The notes: a model not told the origin generated them from the letters alone. A stretch of 64,000 nt of DNA from Hymenobacter edaphi (GCF_003258365.1 NZ_QHKM01000004.1:62001-126000), one strand, 5' to 3'; shown: positions 7,707 through 16,287, counted from the first letter of the stretch. Made by a program: numbers and translations.

Positions 7707-8801
7707 CTACTCGGCCGAAGGCCGACGGTTCACGGCGTTCAGGTCTTCGAAGGCCTGCTTCAGGCGCGTCACGAAGGTCTTTTCGCCTTCGCGCAGCCAC
7801 ACGCGCGGGTCGTAGTACTTCTTGTTGGGCGAGTCTTCGCCGGTAGGGTTGCCGATCTGGCCCTGCAGGAAGCCTTCGTTCTTCTTGTAGAAGTTCTTGA
7901 TGCCGTCCCAGAACGCCCACTGCAGGTCGGTGTCGATGTTCATTTTGATGGCGCCGTAGCTGATGGCCTCGCGGATTTCCTCCTGCGACGAGCCCGAGCC
8001 GCCGTGGAACACGAAGTTGATCGGGCGCTCGGCCTCCAGGTTGTACTTCTCGCGCACGTACTCCTGCGAGTTTTTCAGGATGACGGGCTGCAGCTTCACG
8101 TTGCCGGGCTTGTACACGCCGTGCACGTTGCCGAACGCGGCCGCGATGGTGAAGCGCGGGCTGATTTTCAGCAGCTCCTCGTAGGCGTAGGCCACTTCCG
8201 AGGGCTGGGTGTAGAGGCGGGCCGAGTCAACGTCGGAGTTGTCCACGCCGTCTTCCTCGCCGCCGGTCACGCCCAGCTCGATTTCCAGCGTCATGCCGAT
8301 TTTGTCCATGCGCGCCAGGTACTCCTTGCAGATGTCGATGTTCTCCTCGATGGGCTCCTCGGAGAGGTCAATCATGTGCGAGCTGTAGAGCGGGCGGCCG
8401 TACTGGGCGAAGTGCTTCTCGCCGGCTTCGAGCAGGCCGTCGATCCAGGGCAGGAGCTTTTTGGCGGCGTGGTCGGTGTGCAGGATGACGGGCACGCCGT
8501 ACAGCTCAGCCATCAGGTGCACGTGCTGGGCGCCCGAAATGGCGCCGGCAATGCTGGCCTGCTGCTTGTCGTTTGGCACGCCTTTGCCGGCGAAGAACTG
8601 GGCCCCACCGTTCGAGAACTGAATGATGACGGGCGAGTTCAGGTCGCGGGCGGCTTCGAGCACGCCGTTCACCGTGTCGGTGCCGGTGACGTTGACGGCG
8701 GGCAGGGCGAAGCCTTGCTCCTTGGCGTAGTCAAACAGTTGTTGTACCTCGTCGCCGAAGAGGACGCCGGCGCGCAAAGTGGAAACGGCAGTGCTGCTCA
8801 T
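7707..8801 (-). CDS. fbaA: class II fructose-bisphosphate aldolase
   Basis: A 364-residue zinc-dependent aldolase that splits fructose 1,6-bisphosphate into glyceraldehyde 3-phosphate and dihydroxyacetone phosphate. The motif VILHTDHAAKK places Asp110 (catalytic) and His111 (zinc ligand). Further conserved His residues lie in FGNVHGVYKPGN and FVFHGGSGSS, the second being followed by the phosphate-binding glycine/serine stretch. The length matches the E. coli FbaA type. It converges on lgt and has its own promoter at 8854-8885. Confidence 0.95.
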   Translation of the reverse strand: MSSTAVSTLRAGVLFGDEVQQLFDYAKEQGFALPAVNVTGTDTVNGVLEAARDLNSPVIIQFSNGGAQFFAGKGVPNDKQQASIAGAISGAQHVHLMAELYGVPVILHTDHAAKKLLPWIDGLLEAGEKHFAQYGRPLYSSHMIDLSEEPIEENIDICKEYLARMDKIGMTLEIELGVTGGEEDGVDNSDVDSARLYTQPSEVAYAYEELLKISPRFTIAAAFGNVHGVYKPGNVKLQPVILKNSQEYVREKYNLEAERPINFVFHGGSGSSQEEIREAISYGAIKMNIDTDLQWAFWDGIKNFYKKNEGFLQGQIGNPTGEDSPNKKYYDPRVWLREGEKTFVTRLKQAFEDLNAVNRRPSAE

Positions 8802-8853
8802 ATTGAAAAGAAGGGAAAAGAACCGCCCGGGGGCGGCGGGGTCAAGGGATTAG

Positions 8854-8885
8854 CAAAAGTAAGCGGCGAACGGCGCCGGTCCCAA
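8854..8885 (-). promoter_or_regulatory. promoter of fbaA
   Basis: Read on the minus strand, TTG (8885-8883) is followed after 21 bases by TACTTTTG (8861-8854), matching the Bacteroidota -33/-7 pair TTG and TAnnTTTG. The -7 element ends 52 bp before the fbaA ATG. Confidence 0.65.
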
Positions 8886-8937
8886 CGAAATCGGGCTACG
8901 GTACCATTCGCCGCGCGCAAAGGCCGGCTGGCGAGCG

Positions 8938-9008
8938 TAGCGCGGGCTTCAGCCCGCGTCCACCAGAGCGGTTTTGTTCGGGCGGACGCGGGCTTCAGCC
9001 CGCGCTAC
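8938..9008. repeat. GTAGCGC palindromic repeat, copy 1
   Basis: Two 25-base arms (8938-8962 and 8984-9008) are inverted copies differing only in the central two bases. Each arm is itself nearly palindromic (CGCGGGCT-TC-AGCCCGCG), so the element can form nested hairpins. A related GTAGCGCCGGCACTTAGCCGG copy lies at 36098-36138. Confidence 0.8.
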
Positions 9009-9047
9009 AGTTAACTGTCAACGAAATACAGCGGCTTGCTGAATGCA

Positions 9048-9097
9048 GAAGCGCAGCCGCCGTGCCCGGACAAAAGGGCGTTGGTAGCTGCGCTTCG
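9048..9097. repeat. hairpin repeat family (GAAGCGCAGC), copy 1
   Basis: Arms GAAGCGCAGC (9048-9057) and GCTGCGCTTC (9087-9096) flank a loop containing TGCCCGGAC and GGGCGTTGGT. The same arrangement, including the loop words, occurs at 21711-21755, so this is a dispersed repeat and not a chance hairpin. Confidence 0.75.
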
Positions 9098-9184
9098 GGG
9101 TTGGTGCAGGGTGCGAGTAAGGTGCTTGGCCTCGCCTTCCTTCGGTTCGCTGTGCTCAGAATGACCGTTCTGTTATACAGCTTC

Positions 9185-10072
9185 TTACTGACCGATCTGG
9201 TAGCGGTACAGGTTACCCTGCTCGGTGCTGATCATCAGTGTTTTGTTGTCCTGAAACACGGCGCCTTCGGTCTGGCCCGCGCCGGGCAGGCGCACGGCGC
9301 GCGGGGTGGTCTGGGTGAAGTTGCCGCCCGACACGGAGCAGAGGAACAACTCCTCGCGGCCCAGCAGGGCCAGCGTGCGGCCGTCGGGGCTCAGCGCGGC
9401 GTCGGTGACTTCGCCGGCCACGGCAATTTTGCCCAGCAGCTGCGCCGTTTGCTTGGCCGGGCCGTCGGCCTGCAGGCGGTACACCTTGCAGGTGCTGCCC
9501 TGGCCGCGGTCCTTGGTGAAGAGGTAAATGCCGCCGTTGTACCAGAGCGAGGCCTCGCAGTCGAAGTTGCGCTCCTTCTTGCCGGGCGGAAATTCCTTTT
9601 GGTCGGGGTAGGTGAAGCGGATGCTGCGCGGCGCGGCATTGGGCTGGCGCGGGTCGAAGCGGTAGATGGTCAGGTCGCGGCGGTCGTTGTTGTTGTTGCC
9701 GCAGTCGCCGATGTAGAGCACGCCCTGCGGGTCGGCCGTCACCGATTCCCAGTCGACCTGCCGCACGCCGGGCACGGGCAGCGACTTCACCAGGCCGCCG
9801 TCTTCGCGCACGAGGTAGAGCGTGGGCTCGGCCCCGTCGTCGCCGTGGGTGTAGAAGGTGCCGGCCTCGGGGCCCAGGGCCAAGCCGGAGCTTTCCTTGA
9901 CCTCGCCGCCCATGTGGCCCACTTTGGTCAGGCCGGCAATGGGGTTCATTACCGAAGTTTTCTTCCCACCCTTTTTGCCGCCGCCTTTCTTGCCCTTGCC
10001 GTCTTGGGCTTCGGAGCAGGCGGCCGAAGTCAGCAGAGTCAGGCCCAGCAGGCCCGCAACGATTCGATTCAT
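9185..10072 (-). CDS. beta-propeller-like lipoprotein of unknown function
   Basis: A 295-residue protein starting MNRIVAGLLGLTLLTSAAC, a lipoprotein signal peptide with Cys19 as acylation site. A Lys/Gly-rich linker (GKGKKGGGKKGGKK, about 25-39) precedes a domain with repeated blade-like units such as GDCGNNNNDRRDLTIYRF and SPDGRTLALLGREELFL, which suggests a propeller resembling SdiA-regulated or phytase-like folds. No catalytic residues are recognisable. The ATG at 10072 is chosen because it gives the signal peptide; the frame runs on upstream without conservation. A terminator-like hairpin ends 19 bp before this ATG. Confidence 0.7.
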   Translation of the reverse strand: MNRIVAGLLGLTLLTSAACSEAQDGKGKKGGGKKGGKKTSVMNPIAGLTKVGHMGGEVKESSGLALGPEAGTFYTHGDDGAEPTLYLVREDGGLVKSLPVPGVRQVDWESVTADPQGVLYIGDCGNNNNDRRDLTIYRFDPRQPNAAPRSIRFTYPDQKEFPPGKKERNFDCEASLWYNGGIYLFTKDRGQGSTCKVYRLQADGPAKQTAQLLGKIAVAGEVTDAALSPDGRTLALLGREELFLCSVSGGNFTQTTPRAVRLPGAGQTEGAVFQDNKTLMISTEQGNLYRYQIGQ

Positions 10073-10091
10073 ATCAGCCAATACTTCCGTG

Positions 10092-10121
10092 AAAAAAGCC
10101 CCGCTGCCGAAACAGCCGGGG
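10092..10121 (-). terminator. intrinsic terminator upstream of the lipoprotein start
   Basis: On the minus strand, CCCCG and CTG pair with CAG and CGGGG (one bulged G, loop TTTCGG), followed by TTTTTT. It ends only 19 bp before the ATG of the lipoprotein gene on the same strand, so it either closes an upstream transcript or attenuates this gene. Confidence 0.6.
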
Positions 10122-10207
10122 TCAACGGTATACGGAAAAAGCGGCAACCGGGGCCGTATTGCGGCGCGAATTGCGGTGCAGCGGGCTTCTGCAACCGGTC
10201 CGGGACC

Positions 10208-10355
10208 GTTCGGCACGTTCTCGTGCGCCTCCGCAAAGCATCGCGCGAGCGTCCGGCACCCGGCCGCGAACGGCAGACACGTTGCCGCGAGCCTTCGTGA
10301 CATTCCCGTGAGGGTTAGGAACCTGCTCAAGTGCGTTAGGAACGTTCCCAAGAGC
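10208..10355. repeat. degenerate 21-bp tandem repeat, seven units
   Basis: Units start at 10208, 10229 (22 bp), 10251, 10272, 10293, 10314 and 10335. The plus-strand consensus is roughly GTTCGG-CACGTTC-CCGCGAGC. The two rightmost units agree at 15 of 21 positions and both start GTTAGGAAC. A period of 21 equals seven codons and also two DNA helical turns. Confidence 0.65.
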
Positions 10356-10416
10356 AATGTTCGGCCCTGCGGAGGCTCCGGAGGCCGTTTCGGATGCGGG
10401 CGCCGCTCGCGTACCG

Positions 10417-10644
10417 CTACTTCTCCGGCACCGGGTCGTAGCCGAAGCCGCCCCAGGGGTGGCAGCGGCCGATGCGGCGCAGGGCCAGCCAGCCGCCGCG
10501 CCAGGGGCCGTGGCGGCGCAGGGCCTCGGTGGCGTAGGCCGAGCAGGTGGGCTGGTAGCGGCAGGTGGCCGGCTTGAGCGGCGAAATCAGGTGCCGGTAC
10601 ACCCACACCAGGGCCAGGAAGAAGTACTTGAACAGCGCGGACAC
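10417..10644 (-). CDS. yidD: membrane protein insertion efficiency factor YidD
   Basis: A 75-residue protein with the family hallmarks: an N-terminal hydrophobic/amphipathic stretch ending [28 protein letters not shown], the conserved CRYxPTCSxYA core with its two cysteines, and the [19 protein letters not shown]-terminus. YidD lies at the inner membrane face and assists YidC-dependent insertion. It is not next to rnpA or yidC here. It diverges from the S46 peptidase gene. Confidence 0.93.
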   Translation of the reverse strand: MSALFKYFFLALVWVYRHLISPLKPATCRYQPTCSAYATEALRRHGPWRGGWLALRRIGRCHPWGGFGYDPVPEK

Positions 10645-10721
10645 GGCAAAGCGGATGGGGCGACAAGCCGCCCGCGCGGCGGAAAACCGAACGGGCGTTA
10701 GGCAAACAACGCCGGCCTTTG

Positions 10722-10729
10722 TAAGTTTG
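10722..10729 (+). promoter_or_regulatory. -7 promoter element for the S46 peptidase
   Basis: TAAGTTTG matches TAnnTTTG and lies 55 bp before the ATG at 10785. The expected -33 position has GTTAG rather than TTG. Confidence 0.5.
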
Positions 10730-10784
10730 GTTCGGCGTTGCCCTTGGCAAGTTGCGCCGTTTCACTCACTTATTTCCCCAATCG

Positions 10785-13073
10785 ATGTTCAACCCCAACT
10801 GGCTGAAAGGCCTGCTGCTGGCGCTGCTGCTGCCGGTGGTGGCCCGCGCCGACGAAGGCATGTGGTTGCCGCTGCTCGTGAAGCGGCTCAACCAGGCCGA
10901 CATGCAGAAAAAAGGCCTCAAGCTCACGGCCGAGGAAATCTACGACGTCAACAACGCCTCGCTCAAGGACGCCATCGTGCAGCTCGGCGGCTTCTGCACC
11001 GGCGAGTTCGTGTCGGGCCAGGGCCTGCTGCTCACCAACCACCACTGCGGCTACGACGCCATTCAGAGCCACAGCACCACCCAGAACAACATCCTGCAGA
11101 ACGGCTTCTTCGCCGCCACCAAAACCGACGAGCTGAAGAACCCCGGCCTGTTCGTCGACATCCTGGTGCGCATGGAGGACGTGACGCCCAAGATGCTCGA
11201 AGGCATCACGCCCCAGACGCCCGAGGCTACGCGCATGGCCACCATTCAGCAGCGGCAGCGCGAGCTGGCCGCCGCGGCCAAGGAAAACGGCCAGTACGTG
11301 GCCTACGTGCGCGACTTTTTCGGCGGCAACGAGTACTACCTCTTCGTGTACCAGCGCTTCGGCGACGTGCGCCTGGTGGGCGCCCCGCCCGAGGCCGTGG
11401 GCAAGTTCGGCGGCGACACCGACAACTGGATGTGGCCCCGCCACACCGGCGACTTTTCGATGTTCCGGGTGTACGCCGACAAAAACAACAAGCCCACCGC
11501 CGGCTTTCAGGACGGCAACCAGCCCTACATGCCCAAAAAGCACCTGCCCGTAAGCCTGCAAGGCGTGAGCGAGGGCGACTTCTCGATGGTGTTCGGCTTC
11601 CCGGGCCGCACGCAGCGCTTTCTGCCCGCCGCCGGCCTGCAGATGACGCTGGAGCAGAGCAACCCGGCCCGCATCAAGCTGCGCGACACCCGCCTCAAGC
11701 TCTGGAAAGAGGACATGGACCGCGACCCGGCCCTGCGCCTGCAGTACGCCTCGAAGTACGCCAACATTGCCAACTACTGGAAGTACTTCATCGGCCAGAA
11801 CGAGGGCATGAAGCGCCTCCGGACGGTAGACCAGAAAAAGGCCGAAGAAGCCGCTCTGCAGCAGTGGATCGGGGCTGATGCCACCCGCACCGCGCAGTAC
11901 GGCACCGTGCTCAGCGACATCAACCAGGCCTACGCCGGCCTGCGCGAGTACAACCTGAGCAGCCAGTACGTGAACGAGGCCGCCTTCGGCACCGAAATCG
12001 TGACGCTGGCCGCCCGCATGCTGCCGCTCTACAATGCCCTGAAAGGGGACGGCAAAATGCCCGCCGACCCGGCCGCCGCCAAGAAGGCCGCCGAGGACCT
12101 GAAGGAGCCGGTGGAGGAATACTTCAAGGACTACAGCGCCGCCACGGACAAGAAAATCTTCGCCGCGCTGCTGGGCCTCTACATGCAGGACGTGCCCAAG
12201 GAGCAGCAGCCCGACGTGTTTCAGCTGGTGCAGAAACAGTACGGCGGCTCGATGCCGAAGTACGCCGACTACGTGTACGCCAATTCCTTCCTGACCTCGA
12301 AAGCAAAAGTTGAGGCCTTCCTGGCCGCGCCCACCGTGGCCAAACTGGAAGCCGACCCGGGCTTTAAGACCTACCAGTCGGTGTACCAGAACTACGTGCA
12401 GAACATCCTGCCGAAAATGCAGGCCCAGCAGGCCAGTCTGGTGCGCGCCAACCGCTTGTACGTGGCCGCGCTGCGCGAGAAAAACACCCAGAAAGTGTAC
12501 TCGCCCGACGCCAACTCCACCCTGCGCCTGAGCTACGGCACCGTGCGCCCCTACAAGGGCCGCGACGCGGTGAACTACAGCTTTTTCACCACCGGCCAGG
12601 GCATTCTGGAAAAGCAGGACAACTCGAACCCCGAGTTTGTGGTGCCGCCGAAGGAGGAGCAGCTGCTCACCGGCAAGGACTACGGCCGCTTCGCCGACAA
12701 GGACGGCACGCTGCACGTGGGCTTTATCACCGACAACGACATTACGGGCGGCAACAGCGGCTCCCCGGTCATCAACGGCCGCGGCGAGCTGATCGGCCTG
12801 GCCTTCGACGGCAACTGGGAAGCCATGACCGGCGACCTGGCCTACGACCCGGAGCTGAAGCGCTGCATCAACGCCGACATCCGCTACGTGCTCTGGTGCA
12901 TCGAGAAGCTCGGCGGCGCCAAGCACATCGTCGACGAAATGACCATCGTCAACAACGGCCCGAACCCCAACGCCAGCATGGCCACCGCCCCGGGCAACTC
13001 GGATGCGCAGCCGGTAAAGATGAAGGTGAAAACCAAGAAGAAAGGCAAGGAAGCCGCCTCGGTGGGCCAGTAA
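10785..13073 (+). CDS. S46 family dipeptidyl-peptidase (DPP7-like)
   Basis: A 762-residue exported serine exopeptidase that removes dipeptides from oligopeptides in the periplasm. A signal peptide (about 1-22, ending ARA) precedes the chymotrypsin-like fold. The triad is visible: His87 in TNHHCGYDA, Asp223 in HTGDFSMFR and Ser658 in GGNSGSPV. Eighteen residues after the serine is Gly676 (AFDGNWE); in characterised enzymes Gly at this place goes with DPP7-type hydrophobic preference and Arg with DPP11-type acidic preference. The C-terminus is Lys-rich. The ATG at 10785 gives the signal peptide. Confidence 0.92.
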   Translation: MFNPNWLKGLLLALLLPVVARADEGMWLPLLVKRLNQADMQKKGLKLTAEEIYDVNNASLKDAIVQLGGFCTGEFVSGQGLLLTNHHCGYDAIQSHSTTQNNILQNGFFAATKTDELKNPGLFVDILVRMEDVTPKMLEGITPQTPEATRMATIQQRQRELAAAAKENGQYVAYVRDFFGGNEYYLFVYQRFGDVRLVGAPPEAVGKFGGDTDNWMWPRHTGDFSMFRVYADKNNKPTAGFQDGNQPYMPKKHLPVSLQGVSEGDFSMVFGFPGRTQRFLPAAGLQMTLEQSNPARIKLRDTRLKLWKEDMDRDPALRLQYASKYANIANYWKYFIGQNEGMKRLRTVDQKKAEEAALQQWIGADATRTAQYGTVLSDINQAYAGLREYNLSSQYVNEAAFGTEIVTLAARMLPLYNALKGDGKMPADPAAAKKAAEDLKEPVEEYFKDYSAATDKKIFAALLGLYMQDVPKEQQPDVFQLVQKQYGGSMPKYADYVYANSFLTSKAKVEAFLAAPTVAKLEADPGFKTYQSVYQNYVQNILPKMQAQQASLVRANRLYVAALREKNTQKVYSPDANSTLRLSYGTVRPYKGRDAVNYSFFTTGQGILEKQDNSNPEFVVPPKEEQLLTGKDYGRFADKDGTLHVGFITDNDITGGNSGSPVINGRGELIGLAFDGNWEAMTGDLAYDPELKRCINADIRYVLWCIEKLGGAKHIVDEMTIVNNGPNPNASMATAPGNSDAQPVKMKVKTKKKGKEAASVGQ

Positions 13074-13099
13074 GCCCGCCACCAGCTCCTGGCCGATCC

Positions 13100-13136
13100 A
13101 AAAGCCCCGGTACCGCTTGGTGCCGGGGCTTTTTTG
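13100..13136 (+). terminator. terminator of the S46 peptidase gene
   Basis: AAAAGCCCCGGTACC pairs with GGTGCCGGGGCTTTT around loop GCTT, followed by T residues, 26 bp after the stop codon. Confidence 0.9.
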
Positions 13137-13208
13137 CGGTACTGACTCGGAAATTCGACGGCAAGATTTTCCCGGCTGCGGGCAGTAGCTAATCCGTTGC
13201 GGGCCAAT

Positions 13209-13216
13209 TATCTTGC
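13209..13216 (+). promoter_or_regulatory. -7-like element for the PorV-like gene
   Basis: TATCTTGC is one base short of the TAnnTTTG pattern and lies 18 bp before the ATG at 13235. No -33 TTG is seen at the expected distance. Confidence 0.4.
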
Positions 13217-13234
13217 ACCGATTAGCCCGCGCCT

Positions 13235-14116
13235 ATGCCCAAACTCTACGCTGCCCTTGGTTTCTTTATGTTAGCTGCTTCGGCCGCCCACGCCCAGGGC
13301 AACGGCCCCGGCGTGCGCGGCGCCCGGGCCGCTGGCCTCGGCACCGCCGCCACCACGCTCTCCGACGTGTGGGCCATCGGCAACAACGTGGCCGGGCTGG
13401 GCCAGCTCACCCGCGCCGAAGTGGGCGTATACGCCGGCAACCAGTTTTTCATCCGCGAGCTGAGCACCGCCGCCCTGGCCGCCGCCGTGCCGCTGGGCCC
13501 CCAGCCCGAGGGCGCCAAGGCGGCCCGCAACGGCGTGGTGGGCGTGGAGCTGCAGCGCTTCGGGGGCAAGCTCTACAGCGAGCAGCGCGTGGGCCTGGGC
13601 TACGGCTACCGGCTGGGCCTGGTAAGCATCGGTGCCCGCGCCGACGTGCTGCAGGTGAGCATCGAGGGACTGGGCAGCCGCCGGGCGGTGGCCATGTCGC
13701 TGGGCGGGCAGGCCGAGGTGATTCCGCAGAAGCTGACCTTTGGGGCCTACCTCTACAACCTCAACCAGGCCAAGCTGGCCCAGTACCAGGACGAGCGGGT
13801 GCCCACCGTGCTCAAAGCGGGACTGAGCTACCGCCCCAGCGCCAAGGTGCTGCTGGTGGTGGAAACCGAAAAGGACATCGAGCAGTCGGCCGACTTCAAA
13901 GCCGGGCTGGAGTATCAGCTCATCGACGCACTGACGGTGCGCGCCGGCTTTGCCACCCTGGCCGAGCAGGCCACCGGCGGGCTGGGCCTGCGCCTGGGCC
14001 GCCTGCGCCTCGACTATGCCGCCGGCTACCACAACGTGCTCGGCCTGAGCCAGCACCTGAGCGCCGGCCTGCGCTTCGAGCCCAAAGCCCAACCGCAGCC
14101 CCCGACCCAGCCATGA
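13235..14116 (+). CDS. PorV/PorQ-like outer-membrane beta-barrel protein
   Basis: A 293-residue exported protein with signal peptide MPKLYAALGFFMLAASAAHAQ. The mature N-terminus GNGPGVRGARAAGLGTAATTLSDVWAIGNNVAGL resembles the start of the PorV/PorQ (UPF0164-like) family, in which alternating hydrophobic strands form an FadL-like barrel. PorV is an outer-membrane component that recruits T9SS substrates; whether this copy is the T9SS PorV or a paralogue cannot be decided. Its TGA overlaps the ATG of the next gene (ATGA), so the two are co-translated. Confidence 0.72.
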   Translation: MPKLYAALGFFMLAASAAHAQGNGPGVRGARAAGLGTAATTLSDVWAIGNNVAGLGQLTRAEVGVYAGNQFFIRELSTAALAAAVPLGPQPEGAKAARNGVVGVELQRFGGKLYSEQRVGLGYGYRLGLVSIGARADVLQVSIEGLGSRRAVAMSLGGQAEVIPQKLTFGAYLYNLNQAKLAQYQDERVPTVLKAGLSYRPSAKVLLVVETEKDIEQSADFKAGLEYQLIDALTVRAGFATLAEQATGGLGLRLGRLRLDYAAGYHNVLGLSQHLSAGLRFEPKAQPQPPTQP

Positions 14117-16287
14117 TGCCCCGCTTCGACTTTGCTACGCGGCGGCTGAGCGGTGGGGGAGGAGCCCGCGCCGCCGGACTGCTGACGGCCGCCCTGCTGC
14201 TGGCCGGTACTGCCCAGGCCCAGGTGCAGGACTACCAGCGCCCGCGCCCTGACCTCGACAAGCTGGTGCAGGAGCTGTTTGCCGAGCCCCAGAGCGACCA
14301 GGAAAACTACGAGGACCTCTACGAAAACCTGCTGCAGTACCTGCAAACGCCGCTGAACCTGAACACGGCCAACCGCGAGGAGCTCAGCAGCCTGCTGCTG
14401 CTCTCGGAGCCCCAGATTACGGCCCTGCTGGAGCACCGCCAGCTCTACGGCCAGCTGCTGGCGCTGTACGAGCTGCAGAGCATCCGCGGCTTCGACCTGC
14501 GCACCATCTACCGGGTGGCGCCCTTCGTGACGGTGGGCAACACCGACACCAACGCGGCCCGCGGCCCCTTGTGGAAGCGCATCTGGCAGGAAGACAACAA
14601 CGCGCTGTTTTTGCGCTACGAGCGGGTGCTGCAGGACCGCCGCGGCTACGGCCCCGTCGCGCCCAACAGCAACGGCGAGCTGCCCGCGCACTACCTCGGC
14701 TCGGCCGACAAAATGCTCGTGCGCTTCCGCACCAGCCACGCCCGCGACTTCTCCATCGGCTTCGCGGCCGAAAAAGACGCCGGCGAGCAGTTCACCTGGG
14801 ACACCAAGACCCGCCGCTACGGCTTCGACTACTACTCGGCGCACTTCGCCCTGTTCGACCGCGGCCGGCTGAAGTCCGTGGTCATCGGCGACTACCAGCT
14901 GCAGTTCGGGCAGGGGCTGCTGCTGTCCTCGGGCCTGCAGGTGGGCAAGGGCGCCGAAACCATCACCACTCTGCGCCGCTCCAACGTGGGCGTGCGGCCC
15001 TACTCCTCGGTGCTGGAAACGGCGTTTTTTCGCGGCGCCGCCGCCACCGTGGCCCTTACACCCGCCCTCAAGCTGACCGGCTTTGCCTCGCGCAAGCGCA
15101 TCGACGCGACCCTGCGCACCAGCGCGGTGGTCGACTCGCTGCGCCAGGCCGATGACTTCAGCGACTTTGCTTCGGGGCTGCCCATCACCGGCTTTCACCG
15201 CACGCCCTCGGAGCTGGCCAACCGCCAGGCCCTGCAGGAAACCGTCACGGGCGGCGACCTGAGCTTCGCACCCGGCACCGGCCGGCTGAACGTGGGCCTG
15301 ACGGCCGTTAACACCCTGTTCGACAAGCCCCTGCAGAAGCGCAACGAGCCGTACAACTTCTACGAGTTCAGCGGGCGCCACAACCTGGCGGTGAGCACGC
15401 ACTACAGCTACGGCTGGCGCAACGTGAGCTTGTTCGGCGAAACGGCCCGCAGCAGCAGCGGCGGCCTGGGCACCGTCAACGGCTTGCTGGCCAGCCTGGG
15501 GCCGACGGTGGATGCCTCGGTGCTCTTCCGCCGCTACGACAAGGATTTCCACACGCTCTACGGCAACGCGCTCGGCGAAAACACCCGCAACATCAACGAA
15601 AACGGCCTGTACCTGGGCCTGAAGCTGCGCCCTATTGCCCGCTGGGAGCTGTCGGCTTACTACGACCAGTTCCGCTTTCCCTGGCTGCGCTACCAGGCCG
15701 GCGCCCCCGGCAGCGGCTACGACTGGCTGCTGCGCGTGAGCTTCGCCCCGACCAAAACCAGCCAGCTCTACGCCCAGATCCGCACCCGCGTGAAGGAATA
15801 CGACGACGCGAGCAGCACCCGGCCGATGCCGCTGCCGGTGCCCGTGATGCGCCGCTCCCTGCTTTTGTTCTACGACACCAGCCCCACGCCCGCGCTCAGC
15901 CTGCGCACCCGCGTGCAGGGCGTGCGCTACCGCGAAGCCGACCGCCCCGTGAAAACCGGCTACCTGCTGGCCCAGGACGTGACGGTGCAGCCCTGGCAAC
16001 GCCTGCGCCTCACCGCCCGCTACGCCCTCTTCGACACCGACGACTACGACACCCGCCAGTACGTGTACGAGCAGGACGTGCTCTACGCCTTTTCCATCCC
16101 GGTGCTCTACGGCCGCGGCACGCGCTACTACCTGCTGGCCGAGTACAAAATCAACCGCCGCCTCACCCTCTGGGTGCGCTTCGCCAACACCCGCTACCGC
16201 CACCAAAACACCGTCGGCTCCGGCCTCGACGAAATCCGCGGCAACGAACGCAGCGACGTGAAAGCCCAGCTGCGGGTGGCGCTGTAG
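14113..16287 (+). CDS. helix-hairpin-helix domain outer-membrane protein
   Basis: A 724-residue exported protein. After an Ala/Gly-rich signal region (about 10-37) comes LNLNTANREELSSLLLLSEPQ, a ComEA-like helix-hairpin-helix, and a second one around YELQSIRGFDL. The remaining ~550 residues are rich in alternating aromatic strands (for example YGFDYYSAHFALF and RYALFDTDDYDTRQYVYEQD), typical of an outer-membrane barrel, and end in RVAL. Similar proteins are common in Bacteroidota, often beside PorV-like genes, but the function is unknown. Its stop TAG directly abuts the stop of the convergent gene at 16288. Confidence 0.75.
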   Translation: MMPRFDFATRRLSGGGGARAAGLLTAALLLAGTAQAQVQDYQRPRPDLDKLVQELFAEPQSDQENYEDLYENLLQYLQTPLNLNTANREELSSLLLLSEPQITALLEHRQLYGQLLALYELQSIRGFDLRTIYRVAPFVTVGNTDTNAARGPLWKRIWQEDNNALFLRYERVLQDRRGYGPVAPNSNGELPAHYLGSADKMLVRFRTSHARDFSIGFAAEKDAGEQFTWDTKTRRYGFDYYSAHFALFDRGRLKSVVIGDYQLQFGQGLLLSSGLQVGKGAETITTLRRSNVGVRPYSSVLETAFFRGAAATVALTPALKLTGFASRKRIDATLRTSAVVDSLRQADDFSDFASGLPITGFHRTPSELANRQALQETVTGGDLSFAPGTGRLNVGLTAVNTLFDKPLQKRNEPYNFYEFSGRHNLAVSTHYSYGWRNVSLFGETARSSSGGLGTVNGLLASLGPTVDASVLFRRYDKDFHTLYGNALGENTRNINENGLYLGLKLRPIARWELSAYYDQFRFPWLRYQAGAPGSGYDWLLRVSFAPTKTSQLYAQIRTRVKEYDDASSTRPMPLPVPVMRRSLLLFYDTSPTPALSLRTRVQGVRYREADRPVKTGYLLAQDVTVQPWQRLRLTARYALFDTDDYDTRQYVYEQDVLYAFSIPVLYGRGTRYYLLAEYKINRRLTLWVRFANTRYRHQNTVGSGLDEIRGNERSDVKAQLRVAL

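Larger units (their letters stand above)
8802..9184. other. 383-bp intergenic region with promoter and two palindromic repeats
   Basis: No gene is supported. From left to right it holds the fbaA promoter (8854-8885, minus strand), a 71-bp palindromic element (8938-9008) and a 50-bp hairpin (9048-9097) that recurs at 21711-21755. The remaining bases up to 9184 show nothing I recognise. Confidence 0.7.
10073..10416. other. 344-bp intergenic region between yidD and the lipoprotein gene
   Basis: No gene is supported. It contains an intrinsic terminator on the minus strand (10092-10121) and a degenerate tandem array of 21-bp units (10208-10355). All frames here stay open largely because of high GC content. 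Confidence 0.7.

Noticed and set aside
10208-10355. CRISPR array
   Set aside because: The units are contiguous and degenerate with no unique spacers, and no cas genes are in the window.
9185-10765. 526-residue open frame covering the lipoprotein, the intergenic gap and yidD
   Set aside because: Only the last 295 codons have protein-like conservation and a signal peptide; the rest runs antisense or out of frame through yidD and exists because stops are rare in high-GC DNA.
13213-14112. Upstream extension of the helix-hairpin-helix protein frame
   Set aside because: It overlaps the PorV-like gene in another frame and is Arg/Gly/Pro-rich shadow sequence; ATG 14113 coupled to the preceding stop is far better.
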